Assembly: GCA_038748065.1 (NCBI GenBank)
Contig: JBCDJG010000016.1
Location: 27,816 to 91,815 of the forward strand
DNA: 64,000 nt
Origin: JBCDJG01 sp038748065
GTDB lineage: Bacteria > Pseudomonadota > Gammaproteobacteria > Pseudomonadales > Halieaceae
Reading direction: 5' to 3'
In this document: piece by piece, positions 1 to 8,160 of the stretch
Layout: each line of letters begins with the position of its first letter
Position numbering within the stretch: the stretch's first letter is position 1
Notes under the pieces: generated by a model
What the model saw: the letters and a program-made list of their open reading frames with translations, nothing else
What the model was told of the DNA's origin: nothing
Database searches by the model: none
Translations under genes and position numbers: made by a program

Positions 1-208
1 TCAAACCGCCCAGAACCAGCAGGCCCGCGACATTCCAAAGCAGGTGCTCGCCGTCGCCGTGCAGCCAGTGGCCCGTAAAGAGGCCCAGGGGATTACCCTG
101 GGCCAACTGTGCCTTATCGAAATACAGGCTGCTGCGAATCGCTTCAGGCAGCAAATGCAAGAGCCCCGCTATCGATGCCAGCGCCATGGTCAGCCAGGGC
201 GTCTTCAC
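1..208 (-). CDS. rrtA: Rhombosortase-type rhomboid protease, partial
   Basis: Only the first 69 residues are in the window; the gene runs off the left edge. It starts with GTG at 208, with a perfect GGAGG five bases upstream, and this GTG overlaps the TGA of the preceding gene (GTGA), so the two are translationally coupled. The visible part has a hydrophobic N-terminus, then G-H-W-L-H followed by H-L-L-W-N, the HxxxN pattern of rhomboid TM2. The serine GxSG motif would lie outside the window. Rhombosortases cleave proteins with a GlyGly-CTERM tail in the inner membrane, and the upstream gene ends in exactly such a tail. The pairing strongly supports rhombosortase over an ordinary rhomboid, although the catalytic serine cannot be seen. 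Confidence 0.8.
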   Translation of the reverse strand, partial: MKTPWLTMALASIAGLLHLLPEAIRSSLYFDKAQLAQGNPLGLFTGHWLHGDGEHLLWNVAGLLVLGGL

Positions 209-2247
209 GAGCGCCTCCGGCGTCCCGCCAGCAGCAGCGGCAAGAGCATAAGCAGCGACCAGGGGCCCATGGCACCACCGCCAGACGGTGTCGCTCGCGG
301 GCTATTGAAGGCAGGCTGTTGGCTGTCCGCGCGATTGTTCTGCACGCTATTGGCAGCGCGATGCTGCCGCGCCTGCTGCTCCAGTGCCACCCGCGTAGCA
401 TTCTTGCGATCCATACCGAGCTGCTTGAACACGTCTTCGCGCACCACCACCATTGAGGTGTAGTCCGTCACCAGGCCGTACTCCATTGCCAGGTCTACCA
501 CCGCCTGTTCACTATCAGCGTCCGCGCCAAGGTAATCCATGCGTGCCTGCAGGTCCTCGATGCTGGCATAGGCCCAAAGTCTCTCGATCTCCGGATTGCG
601 CTCGCTGCGCGCAGGAAAATCGAAGCGCGTTTTGTACTCGCGATTCTCTGCACCCACCTTGCCGCGAATCGTGACATCCGCCGGGCCATCGCCCCAGTAG
701 TGGCCCATCAAGATCAGCTGCTGCCCTCGATACAGGCTACTAATGTTGGCCGGGGACAGGTCTCTCACCTTCACGCCATCCACACGCACGTCGATGTCGC
801 GATAGGCTTCATGGCTCAGTTTCTCGCCCACCTGCACCAGCCGACCAACAATGTCGTCGCCGTTAGAAATACTCATGGCGAAGCCATTGGATATTGCCGT
901 CATACCATCGAGCAGCGGCCGATTGGCGCTGTTGCCCATGACAAAGGTAAAGAGACGAACGTCGTGCTGCTCCAGCAGTTCGAGGAAGTCTTTTTTTTCG
1001 GTCACACCCACGTTGGCTACGCCGTCCGTTACCAGTACCAGCGCTGAGGGACGGTCTGCGTCCAGGCCGCGGATGCCCTTATCAAGGCCCGCATACAGGT
1101 TGGTGCCGCTGCCGGGTTGAACGTTTTCGAGCGCGACCATGTAGCGCTGAATCTCTTTCGGTGTTGCCGCGACAAAGCCCGGTGTCAGCTCCCGGGTGCT
1201 GGAGTTAAACAGCACAATCCGGAAACGGTCGTCCGGGTGCAGCTTGTTGAGCCCGCCCTTAATGCCCTCCACCAGGCTGTGATACTTGCCCTGCATCGAG
1301 CCTGATATGTCGAGCACGAACACCCAATCCCGTCCCGCAGTGACCGGCTTCAGGTCATCGCCGGGCGTCAGCGTCATCATGAAGGTGCCGCGCTCGCTGC
1401 CCGGAGGCTTGTGCGTCACCATATCCACGCTGCCCGGTAGCCCCTGCTGATGGCGCCAGTACACCACAATGTCCTCATCCAGCCGGTGGGCTGCGCCGGC
1501 GGCTGCCGCTGCGACACCTTCCTCATCCACGGTCGCTGAACCGTTTGCCAGGCTTGCCTGCCACTCACCCGGCCCTTGCTGCGTCACTGCAGCCTGCGAG
1601 TGCTGAGGCAGGCGCAGGCCATCAACGGGGTAGGAGGATCGCAGGTTGAAGTCAAAGCTGAAGCTGCCGCTGACCTCTTCCTGATAGGTCCAGAACGCCA
1701 GCTTCTGTTCGTCCACACCCCCTTCCTCGAGCGGATAAACATAGCGCCCGATGCCCATGTCGACGTGGACGGGCTGCAGATACACCAGCCGGATTTTTAC
1801 GGCCGACTGCGCACGCACCGGGTAGACGCTACTGTCGAAGCTTCGGTAAGCATCCTTTTCCGTCAGTGCGGTTTCGCGGCCCTGGGCCTTTTCCTGCTCA
1901 TACACCTCTCGGGCGCGCGCCTTCTCCAGTATCTCGCCGGTCACAGGCACGCCATCAATCCAGTAGGTAAACTCACCGACGGCAGCCTGTTCCGGCACCG
2001 GAAAAGAGTAGATCGCCTCCAGCGCAGTGCTATGTGGGTTAAAAAACTCCTGCTCTACTGTGGTGACGGCGTAACCATCTTCCACGGTGACATCCACGTG
2101 GTGCTGCCGAATTTCCAGTTTCGGCAAGGCCCCGGATGCCGGGGTCATCAAGCCAGCCGCCTGGGCTGTGGTGCAGGCACCCGCGCCAAGCAAAAATGTC
2201 AGGGATGCCGCCAGTACTTTGCGCGGCAAGGGAATCAGCGTAGTCAT
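205..2247 (-). CDS. VIT and VWA domain protein with GlyGly-CTERM tail
   Basis: Predicted 680-residue secreted protein. It has an N-terminal signal peptide, a VIT (inter-alpha-trypsin) domain at roughly residues 40-165, and a VWA domain starting near residue 305 with the MIDAS motif D-I-S-G-S-M (D313, S315, S317). The C-terminus is Gly-Gly-Gly, a short hydrophobic stretch and an Arg cluster, the GlyGly-CTERM signal recognised by rhombosortase, whose gene overlaps the stop codon. The family resembles the marine proteobacterial sortase-target proteins but uses the rhombosortase route. Two in-frame ATGs exist: 2253 sits directly on the GGAG, while 2247 is six bases after it and is preferred. VWA domains bind ligands through a metal ion; the ligand here is unknown. 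An adhesive or surface-modifying role is inference. Confidence 0.88.
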   Translation of the reverse strand: MTTLIPLPRKVLAASLTFLLGAGACTTAQAAGLMTPASGALPKLEIRQHHVDVTVEDGYAVTTVEQEFFNPHSTALEAIYSFPVPEQAAVGEFTYWIDGVPVTGEILEKARAREVYEQEKAQGRETALTEKDAYRSFDSSVYPVRAQSAVKIRLVYLQPVHVDMGIGRYVYPLEEGGVDEQKLAFWTYQEEVSGSFSFDFNLRSSYPVDGLRLPQHSQAAVTQQGPGEWQASLANGSATVDEEGVAAAAAGAAHRLDEDIVVYWRHQQGLPGSVDMVTHKPPGSERGTFMMTLTPGDDLKPVTAGRDWVFVLDISGSMQGKYHSLVEGIKGGLNKLHPDDRFRIVLFNSSTRELTPGFVAATPKEIQRYMVALENVQPGSGTNLYAGLDKGIRGLDADRPSALVLVTDGVANVGVTEKKDFLELLEQHDVRLFTFVMGNSANRPLLDGMTAISNGFAMSISNGDDIVGRLVQVGEKLSHEAYRDIDVRVDGVKVRDLSPANISSLYRGQQLILMGHYWGDGPADVTIRGKVGAENREYKTRFDFPARSERNPEIERLWAYASIEDLQARMDYLGADADSEQAVVDLAMEYGLVTDYTSMVVVREDVFKQLGMDRKNATRVALEQQARQHRAANSVQNNRADSQQPAFNSPRATPSGGGAMGPWSLLMLLPLLLAGRRRRS

Positions 2248-2403
2248 GATCATCTCCTTCGGCGGTTGCGCCGAGCTATGTGTTACCCGTCAACACGGGA
2301 TGCCTGCATTGGGCGCTAAAAGGGCGCTGAATTCACCTTGAAACGGGGAAGTCCTGCTATAGTGGACTCGAAGTATCGTATTTGTGTACTGAAGGAATGC
2401 GTG

Positions 2404-3156
2404 ATGAGCCAGGTCCACACATTAGTCGCCACACTCAAGCAGGAGCTGAAAGCTCGGGGCCTTACCTACGCCGATGTCGCGCAGGGTCTGGCGCTGTCCG
2501 AGAGCAGTGTCAAACGACAGTTCGCGGAATCACGCTTTACCCTGTCGCGGCTGGAACAGGTGTGTGAGCTGATCGGCCTAGATATCTCAGACCTGGTGCA
2601 AAAGATGGAGGCGGGTCGCAAGCGCATCAGCACGCTCACGGAGGCACAGGAAAAAGAGATCGCGGGAGACCCAAAAATGCTGCTGGCGGCGATCTGCGTG
2701 CTCAACGGCTGGCTCTTCGACGAGATCATCGCGACCTATAGCGTGAGCGAACACGAAGGCATCCAACTGATGGCCCGTCTGGACCGCCTTGGCGTGATCG
2801 AGTTGCTGCCTCTGAATCGCTATCGGCTCATCGTGGCCTCTGACTTTCGCTGGCTACCCGGAGGCCCGATCCAACAGTTTTTCCAGCGCGAGGTGCAGCC
2901 CGACTTCCTGAAGAGCCGCTTTCAGGGCGCCGGCGAAAAGCTGCTGTTCAGAAACGGCATGCTATCGCGCGGGGCAAACGCAGAGATGGCGCGCAGGATG
3001 GAGCGGCTTATCGCTGATTTTAACGAGCTCCATGTCGAGGATGCCGCCCTGCCACTGGAAGAGCGATTCGGAACCAGCCTGCTGGTTGCCATGCGTCCCT
3101 GGGAGTTCGGCTTCTTCAACGAGCTGCGGCGGGAGCCAGGCGAGAAGCGCTTCTAG
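2404..3156 (+). CDS. XRE-family HTH transcriptional regulator
   Basis: 250 residues with an N-terminal Cro/C1-type helix-turn-helix (about residues 8-62; the recognition-helix region reads L-S-E-S-S-V-K-R-Q-F). A longer C-terminal domain without an obvious ligand-binding family follows. The chosen ATG follows AAGGA by seven bases; the frame is open 22 codons further upstream but that part has no ribosome site. It is divergent from the VIT/VWA-rhombosortase pair across about 156 bp, so it could regulate that operon, but no operator is evident. Identity of the target is not known. Confidence 0.8.
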   Translation: MSQVHTLVATLKQELKARGLTYADVAQGLALSESSVKRQFAESRFTLSRLEQVCELIGLDISDLVQKMEAGRKRISTLTEAQEKEIAGDPKMLLAAICVLNGWLFDEIIATYSVSEHEGIQLMARLDRLGVIELLPLNRYRLIVASDFRWLPGGPIQQFFQREVQPDFLKSRFQGAGEKLLFRNGMLSRGANAEMARRMERLIADFNELHVEDAALPLEERFGTSLLVAMRPWEFGFFNELRREPGEKRF

Positions 3157-3229
3157 GGGACGCTTCGGGCTACAGGGGCGCCCGCAAACGCGGTACATTA
3201 GGCGCGTTTAATCGCCGAGGGCCTGCGCA

Positions 3230-3655
3230 TTGGTTTACGTTTTTCTGGTCAACAGCGTGGTCGTTGCCCTTGCGGTAGCCATACACTACGAATTCTTGCA
3301 CCTGATAACTCGCATCCTGCCACGGGTCGACATCAAGCATCGACTGCGAATCGTGTTCGCCGTATTTGCTGCCCTGTGTGCCCACGCGGTCGAAGTGTGG
3401 ATCTTCGCGCTGTCTTACTACCTGATGCATCACGCCGAAAACTGGGGCGAACTGCGCGGCAACTTTGACGGCTCACTGCTGGACGCGGCCTATTTTTCCT
3501 TCACCACCTACACCACCCTGGGCTTTGGTGACGTCGAACCCATTGGTGACCTGCGCTTCCTCACTGGCCTTGAATCGCTTACCGGCCTGGTACTGATCAC
3601 ATGGACAGCCTCATTCCTTTATCTGGAAATGTCGCGCTACTGGGAAACACACTGA
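3230..3655 (+). CDS. Small two-TM potassium-channel-like protein
   Basis: 141 residues. Hydrophobic segments lie at about residues 3-25, 40-62 and 110-130, with a pore loop in front of the last: T-T-Y-T-T-L-G-F-G-D, which carries the K+-channel selectivity-filter pattern T-x-G-[YF]-G-D. This is the Ion_trans_2 type of pore module without a cytosolic RCK/TrkA domain. The start is TTG with GAGG nine bases upstream; no ATG is available nearby. It ends four bases before the next gene, so the two are probably co-transcribed. Ion specificity is inferred from the filter only. Confidence 0.75.
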   Translation: MVYVFLVNSVVVALAVAIHYEFLHLITRILPRVDIKHRLRIVFAVFAALCAHAVEVWIFALSYYLMHHAENWGELRGNFDGSLLDAAYFSFTTYTTLGFGDVEPIGDLRFLTGLESLTGLVLITWTASFLYLEMSRYWETH

Positions 3656-3658
3656 GTC

Positions 3659-4141
3659 ATGGCTTCCATCCACGTCCGTGCGGCTACGCCCGACGATATC
3701 GACTTCATCCTCGCCATGATCCGCGGCCTCGCTGAGTATGAAAAGGCCCTGCATGAGGTCGAGGCCACAGCGGCGCAGTTGCATGACATTCTGTTTTGCC
3801 AACACCCGCGCGTCGAAGCGGCGATCGCCGTCGCGGATGGCGAGGCTGTGGGCATCGCCGTTTACTTTTTCAACTTCTCAACCTGGACGGGCAAGCTCGG
3901 CCTGTTCCTCGAGGATCTCTATGTTCCCCCTGAGCATCGCGGCCGTCGTGCTGGAATCGCTTTGCTCAAACACCTGGCGCAGCTTGCGTTGGATCGGGAC
4001 TGTGGCCGATTTGAATGGAACGTGTTGGATTGGAACCAGCCGGCTATCGATCTCTATGAATCCATCGGAGCGGAGCCAATGAGCGAGTGGATAGGCTACC
4101 GCCTGAGCGGTGACGCCTTGAGGCACTTCGCCGAGCGCTAG
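3659..4141 (+). CDS. GNAT N-acetyltransferase, SSAT/diamine-acetyltransferase-like
   Basis: 160 residues, a single GNAT fold. The acetyl-CoA site is the segment L-Y-V-P-P-E-H-R-G-R-R-A-G (about residues 91-103). The blocks around it (F-N-F-S-T-W-T-G-K, R-F-E-W-N-V-L-D-W-N, A-I-D-L-Y-E-S-I-G-A) match the spermidine/spermine and thialysine acetyltransferase branch. An amine acceptor such as a polyamine or lysine analogue is therefore likely. The start ATG lies four bases after the channel gene. Its stop overlaps the stop of the convergent arsC-like gene through a shared CTAG. Confidence 0.88.
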   Translation: MASIHVRAATPDDIDFILAMIRGLAEYEKALHEVEATAAQLHDILFCQHPRVEAAIAVADGEAVGIAVYFFNFSTWTGKLGLFLEDLYVPPEHRGRRAGIALLKHLAQLALDRDCGRFEWNVLDWNQPAIDLYESIGAEPMSEWIGYRLSGDALRHFAER

Positions 4142-4608
4142 CGCGCGCCGAGATTCACAAGGGCATCGTGCAGGTCGCTGGCGCGCAGCTCCTCAAGCGG
4201 CAATTCAAGCAGGTCATCGACGCGTTGCTCCACCTCAGTGATCGTCGTCATAAATGCGGCTTCGATCTCGGCTTCACTACCCTCCAGCTTCGAGGGATCA
4301 GCGAGGCCCCAGTGCAGCTTCACGCTCCTGCCGAGCCAGAGCGGACAGGATTCACCCGCAGCACTGTCACATACCGTCAGCACCAGGTCGAGGTCCTGAC
4401 CCTGAAAGTCATGCCACGATTGGCTCTGCAGGCCCTCTGTGGGATAACCCGCCTGGGCCAGATAGCGCAGGGACAGCGGGTGGACCTCACCCGCGGGAGA
4501 GCTGCCCGCAGAGTATGCCGCGAGCCGGCCTGCGCCGCGATGATTGCTGACAGCCTCGCAAATAATGCTGCGGCAGCGGTTGTGAGTACAGACGTAGAGG
4601 AGATTCAT
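4138..4608 (-). CDS. arsC: Arsenate reductase ArsC, low-molecular-weight PTPase fold
   Basis: 156 residues of the LMW protein-tyrosine-phosphatase/ArsC fold. The P-loop at residues 7-14 reads C-T-H-N-R-C-R-S (CX5R), close to the CTGNSCRS signature of thioredoxin-linked arsenate reductases. Further cysteines occur in the V-C-D-S-A-A-G-E-S-C-P region, as in ArsC enzymes where redox cysteines follow. The reaction would be arsenate to arsenite in the cytoplasm. No arsB/acr3 or arsR lies next to it, so its role in arsenic resistance is inferred from family membership; a phosphatase role cannot be excluded. Confidence 0.82.
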   Translation of the reverse strand: MNLLYVCTHNRCRSIICEAVSNHRGAGRLAAYSAGSSPAGEVHPLSLRYLAQAGYPTEGLQSQSWHDFQGQDLDLVLTVCDSAAGESCPLWLGRSVKLHWGLADPSKLEGSEAEIEAAFMTTITEVEQRVDDLLELPLEELRASDLHDALVNLGAR

Positions 4609-4648
4609 ACTATGTTAAGACCCGAGTGTTACGCCGCTGTGTCATGTC

Positions 4649-4885
4649 TCATTCACCGAACCCATGACCTTGCCCATCACCAACAGGCGCAAAGCGCGCT
4701 ACGCTGCGGCCGTCGATGGTCACCTGCTCGCTAAACATCGCCAAGGGTCGCACCCAGAGCCCGCGCTCGCCGTACAGAGGCCGGTAGACGACCAGTTCCT
4801 CCTCGGTTTCAGAATGGCGTGCCACCCCAAGAACCTCATACTCACCCCCCTTGTAATGTCGATAGCGACCCGGTGCCACACTCAT
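4649..4885 (-). CDS. DUF1653 domain protein
   Basis: 78-residue cytosolic protein that is essentially one DUF1653 domain: P-G-x-Y-R-H-Y-K-G-G-x-Y near the N-terminus, then V-V-Y-R-P-L-Y-G and W-V-R-P at the centre. The function of the family is unknown. The ATG at 4885 follows GGAGG by seven bases and overlaps the selD-fusion stop codon as ATGA, so it is the last cistron of the mnmH-selD operon. An upstream extension of the frame lacks a ribosome site. Confidence 0.85.
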   Translation of the reverse strand: MSVAPGRYRHYKGGEYEVLGVARHSETEEELVVYRPLYGERGLWVRPLAMFSEQVTIDGRSVARFAPVGDGQGHGFGE

Positions 4886-7053
4886 GTCACAACCTCCACC
4901 GGCGCGTCGCCGGGTGCACATTGAACAACCTCGCCAATAATCGCAGCATCAGCATAGCCCGCTGCGTGCAGATCGCGCAGCAGCTCGCGCGCGCTGGACG
5001 GCGCCACGCCAAACAGCAGGCCCCCACTGGTCTGAGGGTCAAACACGATCTCCCCGACCGGATCGGGAATCTTTATGCGCTTCGACGCCTGACGGTTCGC
5101 CACATGATTGCTGCTCACAATGCCCGCCGCCAGCGCCGACGCTACACCCGGCAAGAGCGGCAGCTGCGGCAGCTGTAATCGCGCCCCCTGGGTCTCATCG
5201 AGCATTTCCAGAAGGTGCCCCGCCAGGCCAAAGCCGGTCACATCGGTTGCGGCACTGACCCCGTGCTTCACGGCAAGCTCTGCCGCCGCCGCATTACTTG
5301 TCAGCATCATCGCCAGCGCTGCATCGATGTCACGGCCATCTGCGCGTAATTGCATGTGCCCTGCCAGTAAAGCGCCGGTGCCTAGGGCCTTGGTCAGGAG
5401 CAGGGCGTCACCCACCTGCAGGCCGCGTTTGCGCAACGCGCCGCGGGCGGGGGCACTGCCCGTCACAGCGAATCCGAGGCTGAACTCGGCGCCCTGGGTG
5501 CTGTGGCCACCCGCCAACACGCAGCCCCGGGGCACCAGTTCATCCAGCGCACCGCCCAACACCTGCAGCAGTTCACGCCGTTGCAGTGCCTCAGTGGCGA
5601 AGGGCAGGCTCACCGTCGCCAAGGCGGACAGCGCTTGTGCGCCACAGGCATACAAATCACTGAGCGCATGGTTCGCCGCGATGCGACCCATCAGGTACGG
5701 GTCATCGACCAGCTGTCGCAGCGTATCGATGCTCTGCAAGAGCGGCGTCTGGGCAGTGGGCAGTGCGACCGCATCATCACCGGGCTCACGGGCAAGGCAG
5801 TGCTCGGGATAGTGCTCGGCAAGTGTTGATAACACCTCGGTCAACACGGCAGCCGAGAGCTTGGCACCACAGCCACCACAGGGCGCCTGCCTGTCGGGCT
5901 GATCCGGCAGCGATTGCAGCGGGCTGCCAGAGTCCATTGGCGCCAGTTCGGCGAACCGCGACATAAACTGCTGATCGATGCGATTCTTCCAACGCCAGAC
6001 CCAGGCTCCGGACGCACTGAAAACTCCGCGATCAGCCACTGCGCTGCGATCGCCAAGCGACAGTAACGACAGGAAACGTGACTGCGGGCGGTGGGTTTTT
6101 AACGGGCGCTGCATCAGCGCTGCCTGCAAATTATGGGCGAGCACGGGCGCCTGTCGTACGGCGTAAACACCCGCCTTTGGCCGCGGATTATCGACCTGTG
6201 TCGCTATGTCTCCGGCACCAAATACCCGCTGGTCTGCCGTGGATTGCAGCGTATCGGTGATCGCCAGAAAGCCGCCGTCTACTACCGGCAGGCCGCTGCC
6301 GGCGATCCATGGCGCTGCAGTGGCGCCCGTGCACCAGAAAAGACGGTCGAAAGCTCGCTCGCCCGACTTACTGTGAAGCGTCTGCTCCGTGACTTCAGCG
6401 ACGCGGTAATCAAGCTGAACATCAATACCGAGGCTGGCCAGCCGGCGCATGACGATGGCGCGGGCGCGGCCGTTGTAGCCCTGTAAAATCTCCGCGCCGC
6501 CGCAGTACAGCGTAAATCGGCAGTCTTTATCGACCAGTCGATGTGCCATGGCGAGGATCAACTCAACGCTGCCGGCGCCACCGCCCACCACCGCAACTCG
6601 AGCGCCTGGCAGCCTCGCTTGATCGTCCTGCCAACGCTGCCAGAAGCTGGCCACAGGTTTTACAGGGACGGCAAACTCCGCCGCCCCGGGCACACTGGCC
6701 ATCTCCGGACTCGAACCAATATCGATGCTTAGCAGGTCGTAGTGCATCGGCGGCCGGCCCGCTAATTTGAGCGAGCGCGTTTGCGGGTGAAGGGCCGTTA
6801 CCGCCGCGCGTACAAATCGCACGCCACCCCACTGACACAGCCGCGCCAGATCTATGTGGGCCTCTTCAAAGCGGTAGTGACCGGCGACCAGCCCCGGCAA
6901 CATGCCGGAGTAGGGGGTAAAGCTGTCAGGCGAGACAAGCGTAATGCGCAGGCCATCGAGCGGGGACATTGCCAGGCTGCGCAAGGCGAGGGCATGGGCA
7001 TGGCCACCACCCACCAGCACAAGGTCGCGTCGATAGAGGCTGCTAGCCTGCAC
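4882..7053 (-). CDS. selD: Pyridine-nucleotide oxidoreductase-selenide,water dikinase fusion
   Basis: 723 residues in two parts. Residues 1 to about 375 form an NDH-2-like FAD/NAD(P)H oxidoreductase (V-L-V-G-G-G-H-A-H near the start, V-A-V-V-G-G-G-A-G-S for the second nucleotide site, G-A-G-D-I for FAD). Residues from about 388 form SelD: C392-G-G-C395-G-A-K398, the catalytic Cys/Lys region, then P-G-D-D-A-V, D-V-T-G-F-G-L-A-G-H and D-P-Q-T-S-G-G-L. SelD makes selenophosphate from selenide and ATP; the fused flavoprotein may supply or sense the redox state of selenium. The active-site position is Cys, not Sec. It overlaps mnmH by 11 bp, so the product of this gene is used by its neighbour. 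Confidence 0.93.
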   Translation of the reverse strand: MQASSLYRRDLVLVGGGHAHALALRSLAMSPLDGLRITLVSPDSFTPYSGMLPGLVAGHYRFEEAHIDLARLCQWGGVRFVRAAVTALHPQTRSLKLAGRPPMHYDLLSIDIGSSPEMASVPGAAEFAVPVKPVASFWQRWQDDQARLPGARVAVVGGGAGSVELILAMAHRLVDKDCRFTLYCGGAEILQGYNGRARAIVMRRLASLGIDVQLDYRVAEVTEQTLHSKSGERAFDRLFWCTGATAAPWIAGSGLPVVDGGFLAITDTLQSTADQRVFGAGDIATQVDNPRPKAGVYAVRQAPVLAHNLQAALMQRPLKTHRPQSRFLSLLSLGDRSAVADRGVFSASGAWVWRWKNRIDQQFMSRFAELAPMDSGSPLQSLPDQPDRQAPCGGCGAKLSAAVLTEVLSTLAEHYPEHCLAREPGDDAVALPTAQTPLLQSIDTLRQLVDDPYLMGRIAANHALSDLYACGAQALSALATVSLPFATEALQRRELLQVLGGALDELVPRGCVLAGGHSTQGAEFSLGFAVTGSAPARGALRKRGLQVGDALLLTKALGTGALLAGHMQLRADGRDIDAALAMMLTSNAAAAELAVKHGVSAATDVTGFGLAGHLLEMLDETQGARLQLPQLPLLPGVASALAAGIVSSNHVANRQASKRIKIPDPVGEIVFDPQTSGGLLFGVAPSSARELLRDLHAAGYADAAIIGEVVQCAPGDAPVEVVT

Positions 7054-8152
7054 CGCTGGTCATCTCCAGCGCGTGCCGCACAATGTGTTCGCGCGGCCCC
7101 TGGAAGAGAATCTCGCCGCTGCGCTGCGACAGCTGGTAGTCATACATCGGGTCGTAGTACTCGGCCAGAAGGATGTAGATCCAATCCCGGTGGGGTGTGA
7201 GTCCACCGCCACTGCGCTGGGCAGCGAAGGCATCCGTCATCAAGCTGCTGACACGCGTTTGCCGCTCGCTACCGAGACGCTTGCGAATTTTCCACAGGTC
7301 GGCCTGCAGTTTTTGCTCGTGTTTCAGCGCGCCATCTTCGCGTCCGTGCAGGTCACTATAGCGGCGGCCAAGATCGACCACATAGTCGTCGATAATGACA
7401 TCAATGCGCTCATCCAGGCTGTGTTCCACTTCAAGTATCGGTGCGCTTCCCATCGCGGCGCGCAGCGCCTGGGGCAGATAGAGTCGGCCTATCAGGCGTC
7501 CCTCGTCTTCCAGGCACAGGGCCCCCTCAGACGCGGACAAAAGCTTCATCAACGCAACGCTCAAGGTATTCTCAAAATCGATCTGGCTGGGTTGCCCCTG
7601 TGGTAGCTGGCCAAAGGTGGAGCCGCGGTGCGCAGCAATCCCTTCCAGATCGACACTCCGTGGAATCTGCCCAATTACGCGTGTCTTACCGGTGCCGGTG
7701 CGACCGCTGATGAGCACAATGCTGGCGCGCTCGACGCTGCGCTGCAGCTCGTCGATAAGGAAGCGGCGCATCGCTTTGTAGCCGCCGAGCACCAGCGGGT
7801 AGTTCACACCCTGCTCGCGCAGCCACTGTTGCACCGTGCGCGAGCGCAGGCCCCCGCGAAAACAATAAAGGTAGCCGTCCGGATGCTCCCGCGCGAAATC
7901 GAGCCAGGCCGCCAGTCGCTCATGCCGCACCTCGCCGCTGACGAGACGGTGGCCCAGGGCAATAGCAGCATCCTGGCCCTCCCGCTTGTAGCAGGTGCCG
8001 ACCGCGGCGCGCTCATCATTGGTCATAAGCGGCAGGCTGTGGGCGGCGGGAAAGGCGCCCTGGGTGAATTCACCCGGCGAGCGCATATCCATCATGGGGG
8101 TGTCACTGAGAAGCAGGCGCCGGTAGTCATCGGTATCCGGGCGCTGCGACAT
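7043..8152 (-). CDS. mnmH: tRNA 2-selenouridine synthase
   Basis: 369 residues. An N-terminal rhodanese domain (about 1-130) carries the active cysteine in Y-C-F-R-G-G-L-R-S-R. A P-loop domain follows with S-G-R-T-G-T-G-K-T (about residues 148-156). This is the SelU/MnmH/YbbB architecture, which replaces sulfur with selenium at the wobble 2-thiouridine of tRNA Lys/Glu/Gln using selenophosphate. It is the first gene of an overlapping set with the selD fusion. No selA/selB/selC is visible here, so selenium use in this organism may be for tRNA rather than selenocysteine; the window cannot settle this. Confidence 0.95.
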   Translation of the reverse strand: MSQRPDTDDYRRLLLSDTPMMDMRSPGEFTQGAFPAAHSLPLMTNDERAAVGTCYKREGQDAAIALGHRLVSGEVRHERLAAWLDFAREHPDGYLYCFRGGLRSRTVQQWLREQGVNYPLVLGGYKAMRRFLIDELQRSVERASIVLISGRTGTGKTRVIGQIPRSVDLEGIAAHRGSTFGQLPQGQPSQIDFENTLSVALMKLLSASEGALCLEDEGRLIGRLYLPQALRAAMGSAPILEVEHSLDERIDVIIDDYVVDLGRRYSDLHGREDGALKHEQKLQADLWKIRKRLGSERQTRVSSLMTDAFAAQRSGGGLTPHRDWIYILLAEYYDPMYDYQLSQRSGEILFQGPREHIVRHALEMTSGAG

Positions 8153-8160
8153 GTCGGGGC

